Assembly: GCA_947171615.1 (NCBI GenBank)
Contig: CAMVYG010000002.1
Coordinates: 1-25,760 of the forward strand
Reading direction: 5' to 3'
From: an uncultured Clostridia bacterium
GTDB taxonomy: Bacteria; Bacillota; Clostridia; Oscillospirales; Acutalibacteraceae
DNA length: 25,760 bases
Each line of letters starts with the position of its first letter. Position 1 is the first letter of the stretch. The notes under the pieces are model-generated. The model was given only the letters and a program-made list of their open reading frames with translations, ran no database searches and had not been told where the DNA came from. This document shows, piece after piece, positions 1-6,169 of the stretch. Made by a program: the position numbers and the translations under genes.

Positions 1-872
1 ATGTGGTGCAGGTCTCCCACATGCCAAAGGTGGGAGAGACCCTGCTTTCCAAGGAGCTGAAAACCATTCCTGGCGGGAAGGGGGCCAATCAGGCCTATGC
101 CGCCGGAAAGCTGGGGGGCCATGTTACCATGCTGGGCGCAGTGGGAGCTGACGGTGCCGGAAAGACCCTGTGTGAAAATCTAAAGGCCGCCGGGGTGGAA
201 ACAGACCATATCCGGCAGGCTGCCGGAGAAGCCACCGGCTCTGCTTTCATCTGCGTAGACAGCACGGGAGATAACAGCATCGTCGTGGCCCAGGGGGCAA
301 ACCGGGCGGTGGATCTTCCCTATCTTCAGGAAAATCTGGACGCGCTTCTGGCCTGTGATATTCTGGTGCTTCAGCTGGAAATCCCTTTGGAATCCGTGGT
401 GTTTGCCGCACAAAAGGCCAGAGAACAGGGAAAGCTTGTGATCCTGGATCCCGCTCCCGCTCGACAGGATCTTCCCCCCGAACTGTATGCCTGTATTGAT
501 TTTCTGAAGCCCAACGAGGGGGAAGCTGCGCAGCTTGCCGGAGTTCCTGAGGGCGACCCCGAAGCAGCAGCCAAGGCACTGCTGAAAAAGGGTGTGCAGA
601 ATGTGCTGATCACCCTGGGGGGAGAAGGCGCTTTCCTGCTGGAACAGAGCGGAAAGAAAACATATTTCCCTGCGCCGAAAAACCTTTCCGTAGTGGACAC
701 TACCGCCGCCGGAGACTGCTTTACCGCCGCTTTCGCCTGCCGCCTTGCCGCCGGGGAAACTGTGGAGGAGGCCGTTCGCTTTGCGATCCGTGCCTCCAGC
801 CTGTCTGTGACCCGAAAGGGAGCGCAGACCTCCCTGCCTACTCTGGAAGAGGTAGAGCAAAGCAGTTGTTAG
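1..872 (+). CDS. rbsK: Ribokinase (PfkB family), 5' end outside window
   Basis: Phosphorylates D-ribose to ribose-5-phosphate with ATP in the cytoplasm. The reading frame is open from the window edge (codons in phase with base 3), so the first ~15-20 residues, including the start, are missing; the GTG at base 3 is internal. Visible PfkB-family hallmarks, counted from base 3, are the sugar-binding GGKGAN motif (residues 24-29), the NEGEA region (171-175), and the C-terminal DTTAAGD motif whose Asp238 is the expected catalytic base. The common form of this motif is DTTGAGD, so A replaces G here, a mild variation. The stop codon TAG at 870-872 lies inside a GTTAG-type repeat tract. Assignment to ribokinase rather than another PfkB sugar kinase rests on the overall look of the sequence and is fairly safe; the in vivo substrate is not proven. 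No neighbouring ribose transport gene is visible. Confidence 0.88.
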   Translation, partial: VVQVSHMPKVGETLLSKELKTIPGGKGANQAYAAGKLGGHVTMLGAVGADGAGKTLCENLKAAGVETDHIRQAAGEATGSAFICVDSTGDNSIVVAQGANRAVDLPYLQENLDALLACDILVLQLEIPLESVVFAAQKAREQGKLVILDPAPARQDLPPELYACIDFLKPNEGEAAQLAGVPEGDPEAAAKALLKKGVQNVLITLGGEGAFLLEQSGKKTYFPAPKNLSVVDTTAAGDCFTAAFACRLAAGETVEEAVRFAIRASSLSVTRKGAQTSLPTLEEVEQSSC

Positions 873-898
873 TAATGAGCTGTTAGTAGTTAGAAAGA
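862..898 (+). repeat. GTTAG-type intergenic tract, copy 1
   Basis: Imperfect runs of TTGTTAG, CTGTTAG and TAGTTAG end in TTAGAAAGAG. This is one of six related tracts in the window (others near 3175, 5966, 6052, 10611 and 15181). It overlaps the stop codon of the ribokinase gene and reads in the same direction as that gene. It is followed at about 931-965 by a weak stem (GAGAATGCC against GGCTTTCTC, 8 of 9 pairs). Confidence 0.6.
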
Positions 899-972
899 GA
901 TCCCAATAGCCATTGGCGCTGTCATCTCAGAGAATGCCTCGGCCATGTATTGGCTGGCTTTCTCAAAGGCAA

Positions 973-1001
973 TTGCCAACTTTTAAAAACTGTGCTATAC
1001 T
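973..1001 (+). promoter_or_regulatory. Sigma-A promoter for the 88-aa protein
   Basis: TTGCCA (973-978), a 17-bp spacer, then TATACT (996-1001) preceded by TGC, which gives an extended -10. Transcription should start near 1008, about 29 bases before the ATG at 1037. Spacing and both hexamers are close to consensus. Confidence 0.75.
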
Positions 1002-1036
1002 GTATAGCAGAGAACCGGTGAAAAGGAGGAATTGTT

Positions 1037-1303
1037 ATGTCTCCAAAAATGGTTGAACTGCACGATGTGGACGTACCGGAGTTTTTGAAGGTGCTGGACG
1101 GCTGCGAAGGGGAAATTTACCTGATGACCCGGGACGGCGACAGGCTGAACCTGAAAAGTAAGCTATGCCAGCTGGTAGGTCTTACCCGCCTGATCGAAGG
1201 CGGAAAAATTGCAGAAGCCTTTATTATGTGCGAGAAGGAAACGGACGAATCCAAGCTGTTCCGCTTCAATCTGTACAAAAAGGCTGAGGAAGACGAGGAA
1301 TAA
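1037..1303 (+). CDS. Small conserved protein of unknown function (88 aa)
   Basis: ATG at 1037 is preceded by AAGGAGGA with ideal spacing, and a strong promoter lies just upstream, so this is a real gene. The product is charged and soluble, with no signal peptide or membrane segment. A conserved-looking core, GDRLNLKSKLCQLVGLTRL, sits at about residues 34-52, and the C-terminus is acidic (EEDEE). From memory, short Clostridia proteins with this DRLNLKSKL core are widespread and some carry the unreliable label 'polyA polymerase'; nothing in the sequence supports nucleotidyltransferase activity, as no catalytic Asp pair or nucleotide-binding motif is visible. It is transcribed alone, being bounded by its own promoter and a strong terminator. 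Function unknown. Confidence 0.8.
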   Translation: MSPKMVELHDVDVPEFLKVLDGCEGEIYLMTRDGDRLNLKSKLCQLVGLTRLIEGGKIAEAFIMCEKETDESKLFRFNLYKKAEEDEE

Positions 1304-1330
1304 AAAACGGCGCCGCGGCGCCGTTTTTTT
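1302..1330 (+). terminator. Rho-independent terminator
   Basis: An 11-bp stem (arms 1304-1314 and 1317-1327, core ACGGCGCC/GGCGCCGT) runs into seven T residues. It starts directly at the stop codon of the 88-aa gene and ends only 20 bases before the next ATG. Confidence 0.9.
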
Positions 1331-1349
1331 CTGAAGGGAATGTGATATC

Positions 1350-2330
1350 ATGAGACAGGGAAGAAGGCGCTCCCGGAAAAAGCTGGGGATCGGCGGAGTG
1401 CTTATGGCGCTTGCCGTGTTTCTGCTGCTCTTTTGGGCGGAACAGCAGGGGCTTTTGGAGCAGGTGCCGGAGCAGCACCATCAGGCTTCCGGAGCAGTGG
1501 GCTTTTCCCCGGCAGAACAGCCGGAGGGACTGGAAGTATATTTTCTGGATGTGGGCCAGGGAGACAGCGCGCTCATTCGCCTCCCCAATGGGGAAAACGT
1601 GTTTCACATTTTGATCGATACCGGAGAATACGCCTATGCAGACGGACTCACCGAAGGCCTGCGGGAGCTGGGCGTGGAGAAAATCGACGCCTTAATTTGC
1701 AGCCACCCTCATACCGACCACATGGGCTGTATGGCGCGGATCGTGCAGCGCTTTGAGATCGGCGCATTCTACATGCCCCGGCTGCCCGATAACAAAGTTC
1801 CTACCACTTCGGCCTATGAAGCGCTGTTGAACGCTCTGGAAAAGAAGGATATTACCGCCATTCCCTTAGAACAAGGGGTTGAGATTCCCTGTCCGGCAGG
1901 CGCTGCCGTACAGGTTTTCGCTCCCCGGCCCCATGCGGATTGGGAGGATCTCAATAACTATTCCGGTGTTCTTCGCCTGACTTACGGAGAAACTGCCTTC
2001 CTTTTCACAGGAGACGCCGAAAAGGAAAGCGAGGCCCTGATTTTGGAGGACGGGTACGAGCTTAGCGCCGATGTGCTGAAATGCGGGCATCACGGTTCCC
2101 GCACCTCTACCTCTGCGAAATTTCTAAAGGCGGTGGATCCCCAATATGCGGTGATCAGTTGCGGAAAAGACAACTCCTACGGCCACCCTCATGAAGACGT
2201 TCTGGAAAAGCTGCAAAAGCTGGGAACCGATGTGTACCGCACAGACCAGGAACAAACCGTGCTTGCAAAAAGTGATGGAAGCACCATTACTTTTGAAACC
2301 GGACTTCCCTCCATTTTGCCCACACAATAA
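1350..2330 (+). CDS. Membrane-anchored ComEC/Rec2-like metallo-beta-lactamase-fold hydrolase
   Basis: 326 residues. A basic N-terminus (RRRSRKK) precedes one hydrophobic segment (about residues 13-29), so the protein is probably anchored with its catalytic domain outside. The domain begins at about residue 61 (LEVYFLDVGQGDSALI), typical of the ComEC C-terminal domain. Metal ligands are SHPHTDH (118-124: H119, H121, D123, H124), GDAE (221-224) and HHGS (247-250), with a late GHPH (278-281). The DNA-channel (Competence) domain of full ComEC is absent, so this is a stand-alone ComEC-like hydrolase, a class common in Clostridia; nuclease or phosphodiesterase activity is likely but the substrate is unknown. 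The start has only a weak ribosome-binding site (GAAGGGA), and a strong terminator lies 20 bases upstream. Expression therefore needs read-through or a promoter inside the preceding gene. Confidence 0.85.
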   Translation: MRQGRRRSRKKLGIGGVLMALAVFLLLFWAEQQGLLEQVPEQHHQASGAVGFSPAEQPEGLEVYFLDVGQGDSALIRLPNGENVFHILIDTGEYAYADGLTEGLRELGVEKIDALICSHPHTDHMGCMARIVQRFEIGAFYMPRLPDNKVPTTSAYEALLNALEKKDITAIPLEQGVEIPCPAGAAVQVFAPRPHADWEDLNNYSGVLRLTYGETAFLFTGDAEKESEALILEDGYELSADVLKCGHHGSRTSTSAKFLKAVDPQYAVISCGKDNSYGHPHEDVLEKLQKLGTDVYRTDQEQTVLAKSDGSTITFETGLPSILPTQ

Positions 2331-2583
2331 AGCATACTTTATCGTATACTATTCTGTAGGGCCCGACATCCTTGGCGGGCCGCAAAGTTTCTGCAAAACC
2401 TGCGGACCGTCCAAAGGACGGTCCGTCGGCTTAACTGGAAATTTGCGACCCGCTGGGGACGGTGCTATGTGTCGTGACTGAGGGGGTAAACTCTTTCAGA
2501 GGGTACCGGTTTCTGAGGGATGCCGGATAATCTACAATTTATCCTGCCAGCTTTTACCGCTGCCCACTGCCATTCCCCGGGAA
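2331..2583. other. Gene-free stretch with structured DNA/RNA
   Basis: No convincing gene lies between the convergent genes ending at 2330 and 2621. A nested fold is visible: a perfect 10-bp hairpin (2403-2412 with 2416-2425, loop AAA) inside a longer imperfect stem pairing GCGGG (2375-2379) with CCCGC (2449-2453) and GCAAA-TTT (2382-2390) with AAATTTGC (2439-2446). A competing hairpin pairs GGCCCG (2360-2365) with CGGGCC (2376-2381). The remainder (2454-2583) shows nothing I can name. Confidence 0.45.
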
Positions 2584-2618
2584 AAACCCGCCGGTGATTT
2601 GCACTCACCGGCGGGTTT
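2584..2618 (-). terminator. Terminator of the membrane protein gene
   Basis: A 14-bp perfect stem (2584-2597 with 2605-2618, loop of 7) immediately follows the minus-strand stop codon and runs into TTTTTC on the minus strand. It may also stop transcription arriving from the plus-strand hydrolase gene. Confidence 0.85.
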
Positions 2619-2620
2619 GC

Positions 2621-3160
2621 TTATTTCAATTTCAGAAGCCTGCGCACCTGTCTGCTGAATTTGCGGAAATACAAAGCGATCAGGCCATTCAGCGCCCTGT
2701 CATACAGGACGAAAACCAGATTTGCCAAAAGCAACAGCACCAGGGGCGTGGCTTTTCCCAGAAATTCAATGGTCTCCCAGGGAATTCCCAGCACAAATAC
2801 GGCAAGCAGGGTTTCCGCCACGATGGCGGCATTGAAGATCAAAAGCTTCAGCACATAGCGGAACGCCTGATTTCCCACTCTGTCTAAAACGCCGATGAGC
2901 ACAGGATAATATCCGAAAAACAGCACGTAGAATAAGGCCGCTTCACGATCCGGCGCCAGTAAAAAGGAAAGGGCCCCGCACACGGCAAAGGTACCGAAGC
3001 CCCAGGGAACACCTATCTCAGCCACCACCGGGATCAAAAAGCATCCGGCGATGGCAGGCAAAGCCAAGGTGGCTATGGGAATGATCCCTGTGAAAAACAT
3101 CACAACTGCGGAGAGCGCCGCCAAAATCCCGCAAAGCGCCGCTTTCATGGAATTTTTCAT
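2621..3160 (-). CDS. Small polytopic membrane protein (ECF S-component-like)
   Basis: 179 residues from the chosen ATG, very hydrophobic, with about five membrane segments: a first near the N-terminus (AALCGILAALSAVVMFFTG), a second near IATLALPAIAGCFLIPVVAEIG, then segments around FAVCGALSFLLA, YVLFFGYYPVLIGVL, and two C-terminal helices, followed by a basic tail (RKFSRQVRRLLKLK). The organisation and the alanine-rich first helix resemble substrate-binding S components of energy-coupling factor transporters and an unnamed Clostridia family with the same FGYYP motif. No substrate can be inferred. Two adjacent ATGs exist; GGAG is 4 bases from the first (3163) and 7 from the second (3160), so the second is preferred. 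It has its own terminator downstream and a GTTAG tract immediately upstream. Confidence 0.72.
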   Translation of the reverse strand: MKNSMKAALCGILAALSAVVMFFTGIIPIATLALPAIAGCFLIPVVAEIGVPWGFGTFAVCGALSFLLAPDREAALFYVLFFGYYPVLIGVLDRVGNQAFRYVLKLLIFNAAIVAETLLAVFVLGIPWETIEFLGKATPLVLLLLANLVFVLYDRALNGLIALYFRKFSRQVRRLLKLK

Positions 3161-3174
3161 CATGATACTCCTGC

Positions 3175-3214
3175 CCTTTTCTAACGACTAATTACTAACA
3201 GCTAAAAGCTAAAA
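3175..3214 (-). repeat. GTTAG-type intergenic tract, copy 2
   Basis: Read on the minus strand it runs TTTTAGC, TTTTAGC, TGTTAG, TAATTAG, TCGTTAG and ends with TTAGTCGTTAGAAAAGG, nearly the same end as the copies at 10611 and 15181. It lies downstream of the J-domain gene in the sense direction and upstream of the small membrane protein gene. Confidence 0.65.
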
Positions 3215-3253
3215 CCGCTTTCCCGTTAGCCTCTTTATGCAAGTACCCTAACA

Positions 3254-3346
3254 GAAGAAGGGCGGTGCTTTTCGAGCAAAGCTAGAAAAGAGAGGCGCTT
3301 CGCGCCTCAGTCCTTCTTCCAAAGGAAAATCGGAACCCGATTTTCC
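3254..3346. other. Three-way-junction-like inverted repeats plus terminator hairpin
   Basis: GAAGAAGG (3254-3261) pairs with CCTTCTTC (3312-3319). Inside are two further hairpins: CTTTTC/GAAAAG (3268-3273 with 3285-3290, extended by AGC/GCT) and GAGGCGC/GCGCCTC (3292-3298 with 3302-3308). Next to the J-domain stop codon is another 9-bp stem (3324-3332 with 3338-3346), which could act as its terminator, though the minus-strand T run is short. Confidence 0.5.
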
Positions 3347-3347
3347 G

Positions 3348-3974
3348 TTAGCAACACGGGATCAAATCTCCGCCCATGCACTCACAGCAGCAGTCGGCAC
3401 AAATCAGGGAAGAACACAGATCGCAGGAATTGCAGCTGCCGTCCATGCCCCGATTGGGGTTATAGCCGCCGTACACGCCGCTTCTCTGGTTCATGGTCTG
3501 GTTTAAGGCCGCGCTGTACTCTCCGTTTCCGGGGTCCATCTGGCAGGCCCGGGAAAAGTGATCCTTGGCCTCTTCCAGCCAGCCCCGGCGGTACAGCACC
3601 GAGCCCTTTAAAAAGTACCATTCCGCATTCCGACGCTCCGGGGGCACACCGTTTAAGATCTGCTCGGCATCGGCAATACGTCCGGCCATGATCAGGCTTC
3701 GTACATCCCGAAAGCCGGAAGCGGCGTTATTCCCTACAGGATTGTACCCGCCTGCGGCATAGCTCCGCTGTCCGCCAGCTTTCCGCTGGGCGGTAATAGC
3801 GTCATATGCCTCGTTGATCTCCTTCATTTTCTCATCGGCAAGCTCCTTTAAAGGACTTTCCGCATATTGATCCGGGTGGTATTTCTTTGCCAGGTTCCGG
3901 TAAGCCTCCTTGATCTGCTCATCAGTTGCGGAGGACGATACGCCCAGCACCTTATAGGGGTCTGACATACTCAT
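3348..3974 (-). CDS. J-domain (DnaJ-like) protein with TPR-like region and Cys-rich tail
   Basis: 208 residues. An N-terminal J domain (about residues 5-65) carries the diagnostic HPD tripeptide (33-35), which in this family stimulates the ATPase of DnaK. A linker rich in G, N and A (67-88) follows. Next is a helical region (about 90-160, with YFLKGSVLYRRGWLEEAKDHFSRACQMDPG) that reads as a tetratricopeptide-like unit. The last 28 residues contain ten cysteines in CxxC, CC and CCC arrangements, suggesting a metal site or lipidation; there is no signal peptide. It is not DnaJ itself, since it has no G/F region or zinc-finger CxxCxGxG repeats. It lies 91 bases downstream of the DUF5685 gene on the same strand, likely co-transcribed. 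AAGGGA about nine bases upstream supports the ATG at 3974. Specific client unknown. Confidence 0.85.
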   Translation of the reverse strand: MSMSDPYKVLGVSSSATDEQIKEAYRNLAKKYHPDQYAESPLKELADEKMKEINEAYDAITAQRKAGGQRSYAAGGYNPVGNNAASGFRDVRSLIMAGRIADAEQILNGVPPERRNAEWYFLKGSVLYRRGWLEEAKDHFSRACQMDPGNGEYSAALNQTMNQRSGVYGGYNPNRGMDGSCNSCDLCSSLICADCCCECMGGDLIPCC

Positions 3975-4065
3975 TGTTTTGATTCCCTTCTCTCTCTTGT
4001 ATCAGGCCGCATGGCCCAATACAAACAATTCCAATATCTCCTATATTTAAAACAGAGCATCGCCT

Positions 4066-4992
4066 TTACAGCCTTTGGGAAAGCTGCTTTTCGCTCAGGC
4101 GCTTTCTCCGCTTTTCTTTTACGTGCAGAAACAAAATTTCCCGCTGGATCTCCGGCAGCCCCTTCTGCGCCACATTTTCTATAATAGGGGCGAACCGCTC
4201 CAGATCCATAAGATTCAAGGGGGGCAGCAGCATGGCCGCCGTGGCGTTTAAGGCTTCGTTGCAGGCCATTTCCGCAGACCTTATTTCCTCCTGGGAAAGC
4301 TGCCCTTTCCCGGAAAGACCCAGCCGAAGCAGGAAGGGGTTAAATTTTCCCTGCTCCGCATCTTCCTTCAAGTCATCGGAGGCATCCATCAAATAGACCC
4401 AACGTCCCAGAAAATAGCCGAATTGCTCCAATGCCGTCGCCTGGCCCCTGTTTTCTCCGGCAAGCTCCCGGAAAAGCCCCTGAAGCAGCAAAGCGGTAGG
4501 CTCCGCGCATTCGTCGGGCCCGGCCTTTTTTTCCTCCGCCGCCTTCTGCCCTTTCATAGCGGCTTCACTGAGCTCTGCTAAAAAAGGATACCGGGCTGCC
4601 GCTTTTTTCGCCTTGCGGGAAACCAGTGGCAGCAGCAGTGTGCAGCCGAAGGATTTGAAAAAGCCTTCGTCCTCCCGGTCATCCTGCAGCTTGTGCCAGG
4701 TGAGCAGCACGGAAAGAGCCGCCGCCTTTTGATAGGCTTCCCCGTCCGCTTTCAAATATCTGCATTTTTTCAAAGGGTTTGCCGCGCATCGGCCCTGTTC
4801 CTCACAGACTTCCTGCCCGGAAACAGCCAGCGCCAGCATGGCGTAAAAGGTGCAGTCATAGCTTAAAGAAAACCGGGCAAGGAAACCGTATTCCTTTCCC
4901 AGCACCCGGCAAAGCTGGCAGTAAACCGCTTTGTACTGCTCATATTCCCTGACCAGCAGTTCCGATTGGAACGGGCGCACATATCCAAACAT
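4066..4992 (-). CDS. DUF5685 family protein
   Basis: 308 residues, function unknown. The start MFGYVRP followed by VREYEQYKAVYCQLCRVLGKEYG is the signature I associate with DUF5685, a Clostridia family often found beside J-domain proteins, as here. Six Cys in the first 77 residues (25, 28, 47, 63, 69, 77), including CxxC, suggest metal binding. The rest is mainly alpha-helical, with YLMDASDDLKEDAEQGKFNPF (about residues 200-220) the most conserved-looking part; its Asp-rich pattern recalls metal-dependent helical-bundle enzymes of the polyprenyl-synthase type, but that is only a resemblance. No transmembrane segment is obvious. AAGGGG sits eight bases before the ATG, and TACAAT (minus strand, about 30 bases further up) is a possible -10 without a clear -35. 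The J-domain gene follows. Confidence 0.78.
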   Translation of the reverse strand: MFGYVRPFQSELLVREYEQYKAVYCQLCRVLGKEYGFLARFSLSYDCTFYAMLALAVSGQEVCEEQGRCAANPLKKCRYLKADGEAYQKAAALSVLLTWHKLQDDREDEGFFKSFGCTLLLPLVSRKAKKAAARYPFLAELSEAAMKGQKAAEEKKAGPDECAEPTALLLQGLFRELAGENRGQATALEQFGYFLGRWVYLMDASDDLKEDAEQGKFNPFLLRLGLSGKGQLSQEEIRSAEMACNEALNATAAMLLPPLNLMDLERFAPIIENVAQKGLPEIQREILFLHVKEKRRKRLSEKQLSQRL

Positions 4993-5070
4993 ATCCTTTG
5001 CCCCTTTTCGCCGCTATTGTACCCCATCTGTACGGAAAGTTGTTGAACACACTGTAAATAATTATAGTCA

Positions 5071-5117
5071 AAGCCGTAAGAAATCGCAAGGGCTTCCCCG
5101 GCGAATTCTTACGGCTT
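5071..5117. repeat. 12-bp perfect inverted repeat
   Basis: AAGCCGTAAGAA (5071-5082) and TTCTTACGGCTT (5106-5117) flank 23 bases. It lies just downstream of the XRE gene ending at 5154, so it may be its terminator, but no T run follows on the minus strand. It could also be a remnant of a small inverted-repeat element. Confidence 0.5.
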
Positions 5118-5153
5118 CCTGTTTCTGTTTTGAGTTTCGGCCTGGAAAGACTA

Positions 5154-5564
5154 TCACTTGCTGAGACTATCCAGTTCTTTTTTTATGGTTTTCCAAAAAT
5201 TCTCTATAAGCTCCTTGGAATCCAGCTTTTTTTCCAACATCCGCAGCCTGCTGATCAGTACCCTTTCTTCCATACGCAGATCGCCGACCTGCTCCGGCGG
5301 ATCCACCGGCTTGCGCCTGACCCGCATCCCGATTTCCCGCTCCGGGTACAGCTCAGGATTGAAAAAGGCTTCCAACGGTAAATTGAATACCACGGCAAGC
5401 AACTGTAGATCCTCGACACTGAACGCACATTTTCCGTTTTCTTTATAAGAATAGGCAGAACGGGAGCAATCCAGCGCTTTTGCCAGAGAGTCCTGAGAAT
5501 ACCCGATCTCCATGCGAAATTTCCGCACGGTTTTCCCAATGGTCTGTCGATCTACGAAGCTCAT
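5154..5564 (-). CDS. XRE-family (Cro/C1-type) transcriptional regulator
   Basis: 136 residues. An N-terminal helix-turn-helix (about residues 9-66: IGKTVRKFRMEIGYSQDSLAKALDCSRSAYSYKENGK) has the typical Q-x-x-LA-x-x-L-x-x-S-x-x-x-x-S-x-x-E/N-G pattern. The C-terminal part (about 95-136) is charged and heptad-like, suggesting a coiled-coil dimerisation segment. There is no peptidase (LexA/CI) or metal-binding domain. AAGGAGGTGG eight bases upstream and a consensus-like promoter fix the start and suggest good expression. It is divergent from a second XRE gene (5738), and the -35 of its promoter lies in a short palindrome, so autorepression is likely. Target genes other than itself and its neighbour cannot be read from the window. 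Confidence 0.85.
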   Translation of the reverse strand: MSFVDRQTIGKTVRKFRMEIGYSQDSLAKALDCSRSAYSYKENGKCAFSVEDLQLLAVVFNLPLEAFFNPELYPEREIGMRVRRKPVDPPEQVGDLRMEERVLISRLRMLEKKLDSKELIENFWKTIKKELDSLSK

Positions 5565-5605
5565 GGCAAGCCACCTCCTTAGTGAATGTTCGCCACATTA
5601 TTGCC

Positions 5606-5634
5606 ATTTTAACCCATTTGTGACTAGAAGTCAA
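5606..5634 (-). promoter_or_regulatory. Sigma-A promoter of the minus-strand XRE gene
   Basis: On the minus strand: TTGACT (5634-5629), a 17-bp spacer, TAAAAT (5611-5606). Five of six bases match consensus in each hexamer. The -35 overlaps the palindrome TGACTAGAAGTCA (5621-5633). Confidence 0.75.
5621..5633. promoter_or_regulatory. Operator candidate overlapping the -35 (TGACTAGAAGTCA)
   Basis: Perfect 5-bp arms TGACT and AGTCA around AGA, overlapping the -35 box of the minus-strand XRE promoter. Position and size suit an autorepressor site for one of the two XRE proteins. Not proven. Confidence 0.45.
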
Positions 5635-5650
5635 TCTTTCCGCAAAAAAT

Positions 5651-5687
5651 TTAGAGTATATAACTCTAACCATGCTTTCTTAGAGTT
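5651..5687. promoter_or_regulatory. Operator candidate TTAGAGT-N5-ACTCTAA plus half site
   Basis: Perfect 7-bp arms at 5651-5657 and 5663-5669 with ATATA between them, and a further half site TTAGAGTT at 5680-5687. The arrangement lies between the two divergent XRE genes, where cooperative binding by a helix-turn-helix dimer would control one or both promoters. Confidence 0.5.
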
Positions 5688-5737
5688 TTTCCCGCTAAAA
5701 TTTATGTGAGAATTTCTTGAGGAGGAGGCATCCGGGA

Positions 5738-5968
5738 TTGCCGTATAAATATTACGAAAAAATCAGAGAAATACGGGAAGACAGGGGCCTCAGCCAACAG
5801 GAGGTTGCCGATTTTCTTCATATTGGCCAGCGCACCTATTCAGATTACGAAACCGGAAAGACCCGTATCCCGGTGGAAAGCGTCATAGCATTGGCCCGTT
5901 ATTACAATGTGGATTTGAACTACCTTACCGGAATCAGCCAGGAAAAGAACCCTTTTCCCGAAAAATAG
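5738..5968 (+). CDS. Small XRE-family regulator (76 aa, TTG start)
   Basis: The product is essentially one helix-turn-helix domain: YYEKIREIREDRGLSQQEVA, then IGQRTYSDYETGKTRIPVESVIALARYYNVDLNYLTG, the classic Cro/C1 pattern through the YxVxxDYLxG-type end. The start is chosen as TTG at 5738. The in-frame TTG at 5717 overlaps the GAGGAGGAGG ribosome-binding site itself (5719-5728), which sits about ten bases before 5738, and related proteins begin with PYKYYEKI. It is divergent from the 136-residue XRE gene and shares its operator region. A TAAAAT at 5696-5701 could be its -10, but no good -35 accompanies it. A GTTAG tract and a strong terminator (6121) follow. A single-domain repressor of this size could be a phage- or plasmid-type remnant, though no other mobile gene is nearby. 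Confidence 0.82.
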   Translation: MPYKYYEKIREIREDRGLSQQEVADFLHIGQRTYSDYETGKTRIPVESVIALARYYNVDLNYLTGISQEKNPFPEK

Positions 5969-6034
5969 CTATTAGTTGTTAGCTGTTAGTCGTTAGTCGT
6001 TAGAGAAAGGACAGATGATTGCGGAGCAATCATC
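5966..6034 (+). repeat. GTTAG-type intergenic tract, copy 3, with trailing hairpin
   Basis: ATTAG, TTGTTAG, CTGTTAG, TCGTTAG and TCGTTAG follow in a row up to GAGAAAGG (6010), the most regular copy in the window. It begins at the stop codon of the small XRE gene. A 9-bp hairpin (GATGATTGC/GCAATCATC, 6014-6034) follows directly. Confidence 0.65.
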
Positions 6035-6051
6035 TTGAGAGAAAGCCGGTG

Positions 6052-6083
6052 GTCAGCTGTTGGTAATCAGTTGTTAGAAAGAG
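6052..6083 (+). repeat. GTTAG-type intergenic tract, copy 4 (degenerate)
   Basis: CAGCTGTTGGTAATCAGTTG then TTAGAAAGAG. It is clearly related to copies 1 and 3 but more decayed, and lies 40 bases after copy 3. Confidence 0.45.
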
Positions 6084-6120
6084 TATGGGGTTGTGCTGAT
6101 CTATACATTATCGAACAGGA

Positions 6121-6163
6121 ATCCCCCTGCTATTTCATAAAGAAAAGCAGGGGGATATTTTTT
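6121..6163. terminator. Terminator, probably bidirectional
   Basis: An 11-bp stem (ATCCCCCTGCT 6121-6131 with AGCAGGGGGAT 6146-6156) has T6 on the plus side and is preceded by A6 for the minus side. It separates the small XRE gene (+) from the acyltransferase gene (-) whose stop is at 6170. Confidence 0.85.
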
Positions 6164-6169
6164 AGAATT

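Noticed and set aside
5966..6083. Short repeats considered as a CRISPR array
   Set aside because: Units are 5-7 bases, directly abutting and without unique spacers; no cas gene in the window.
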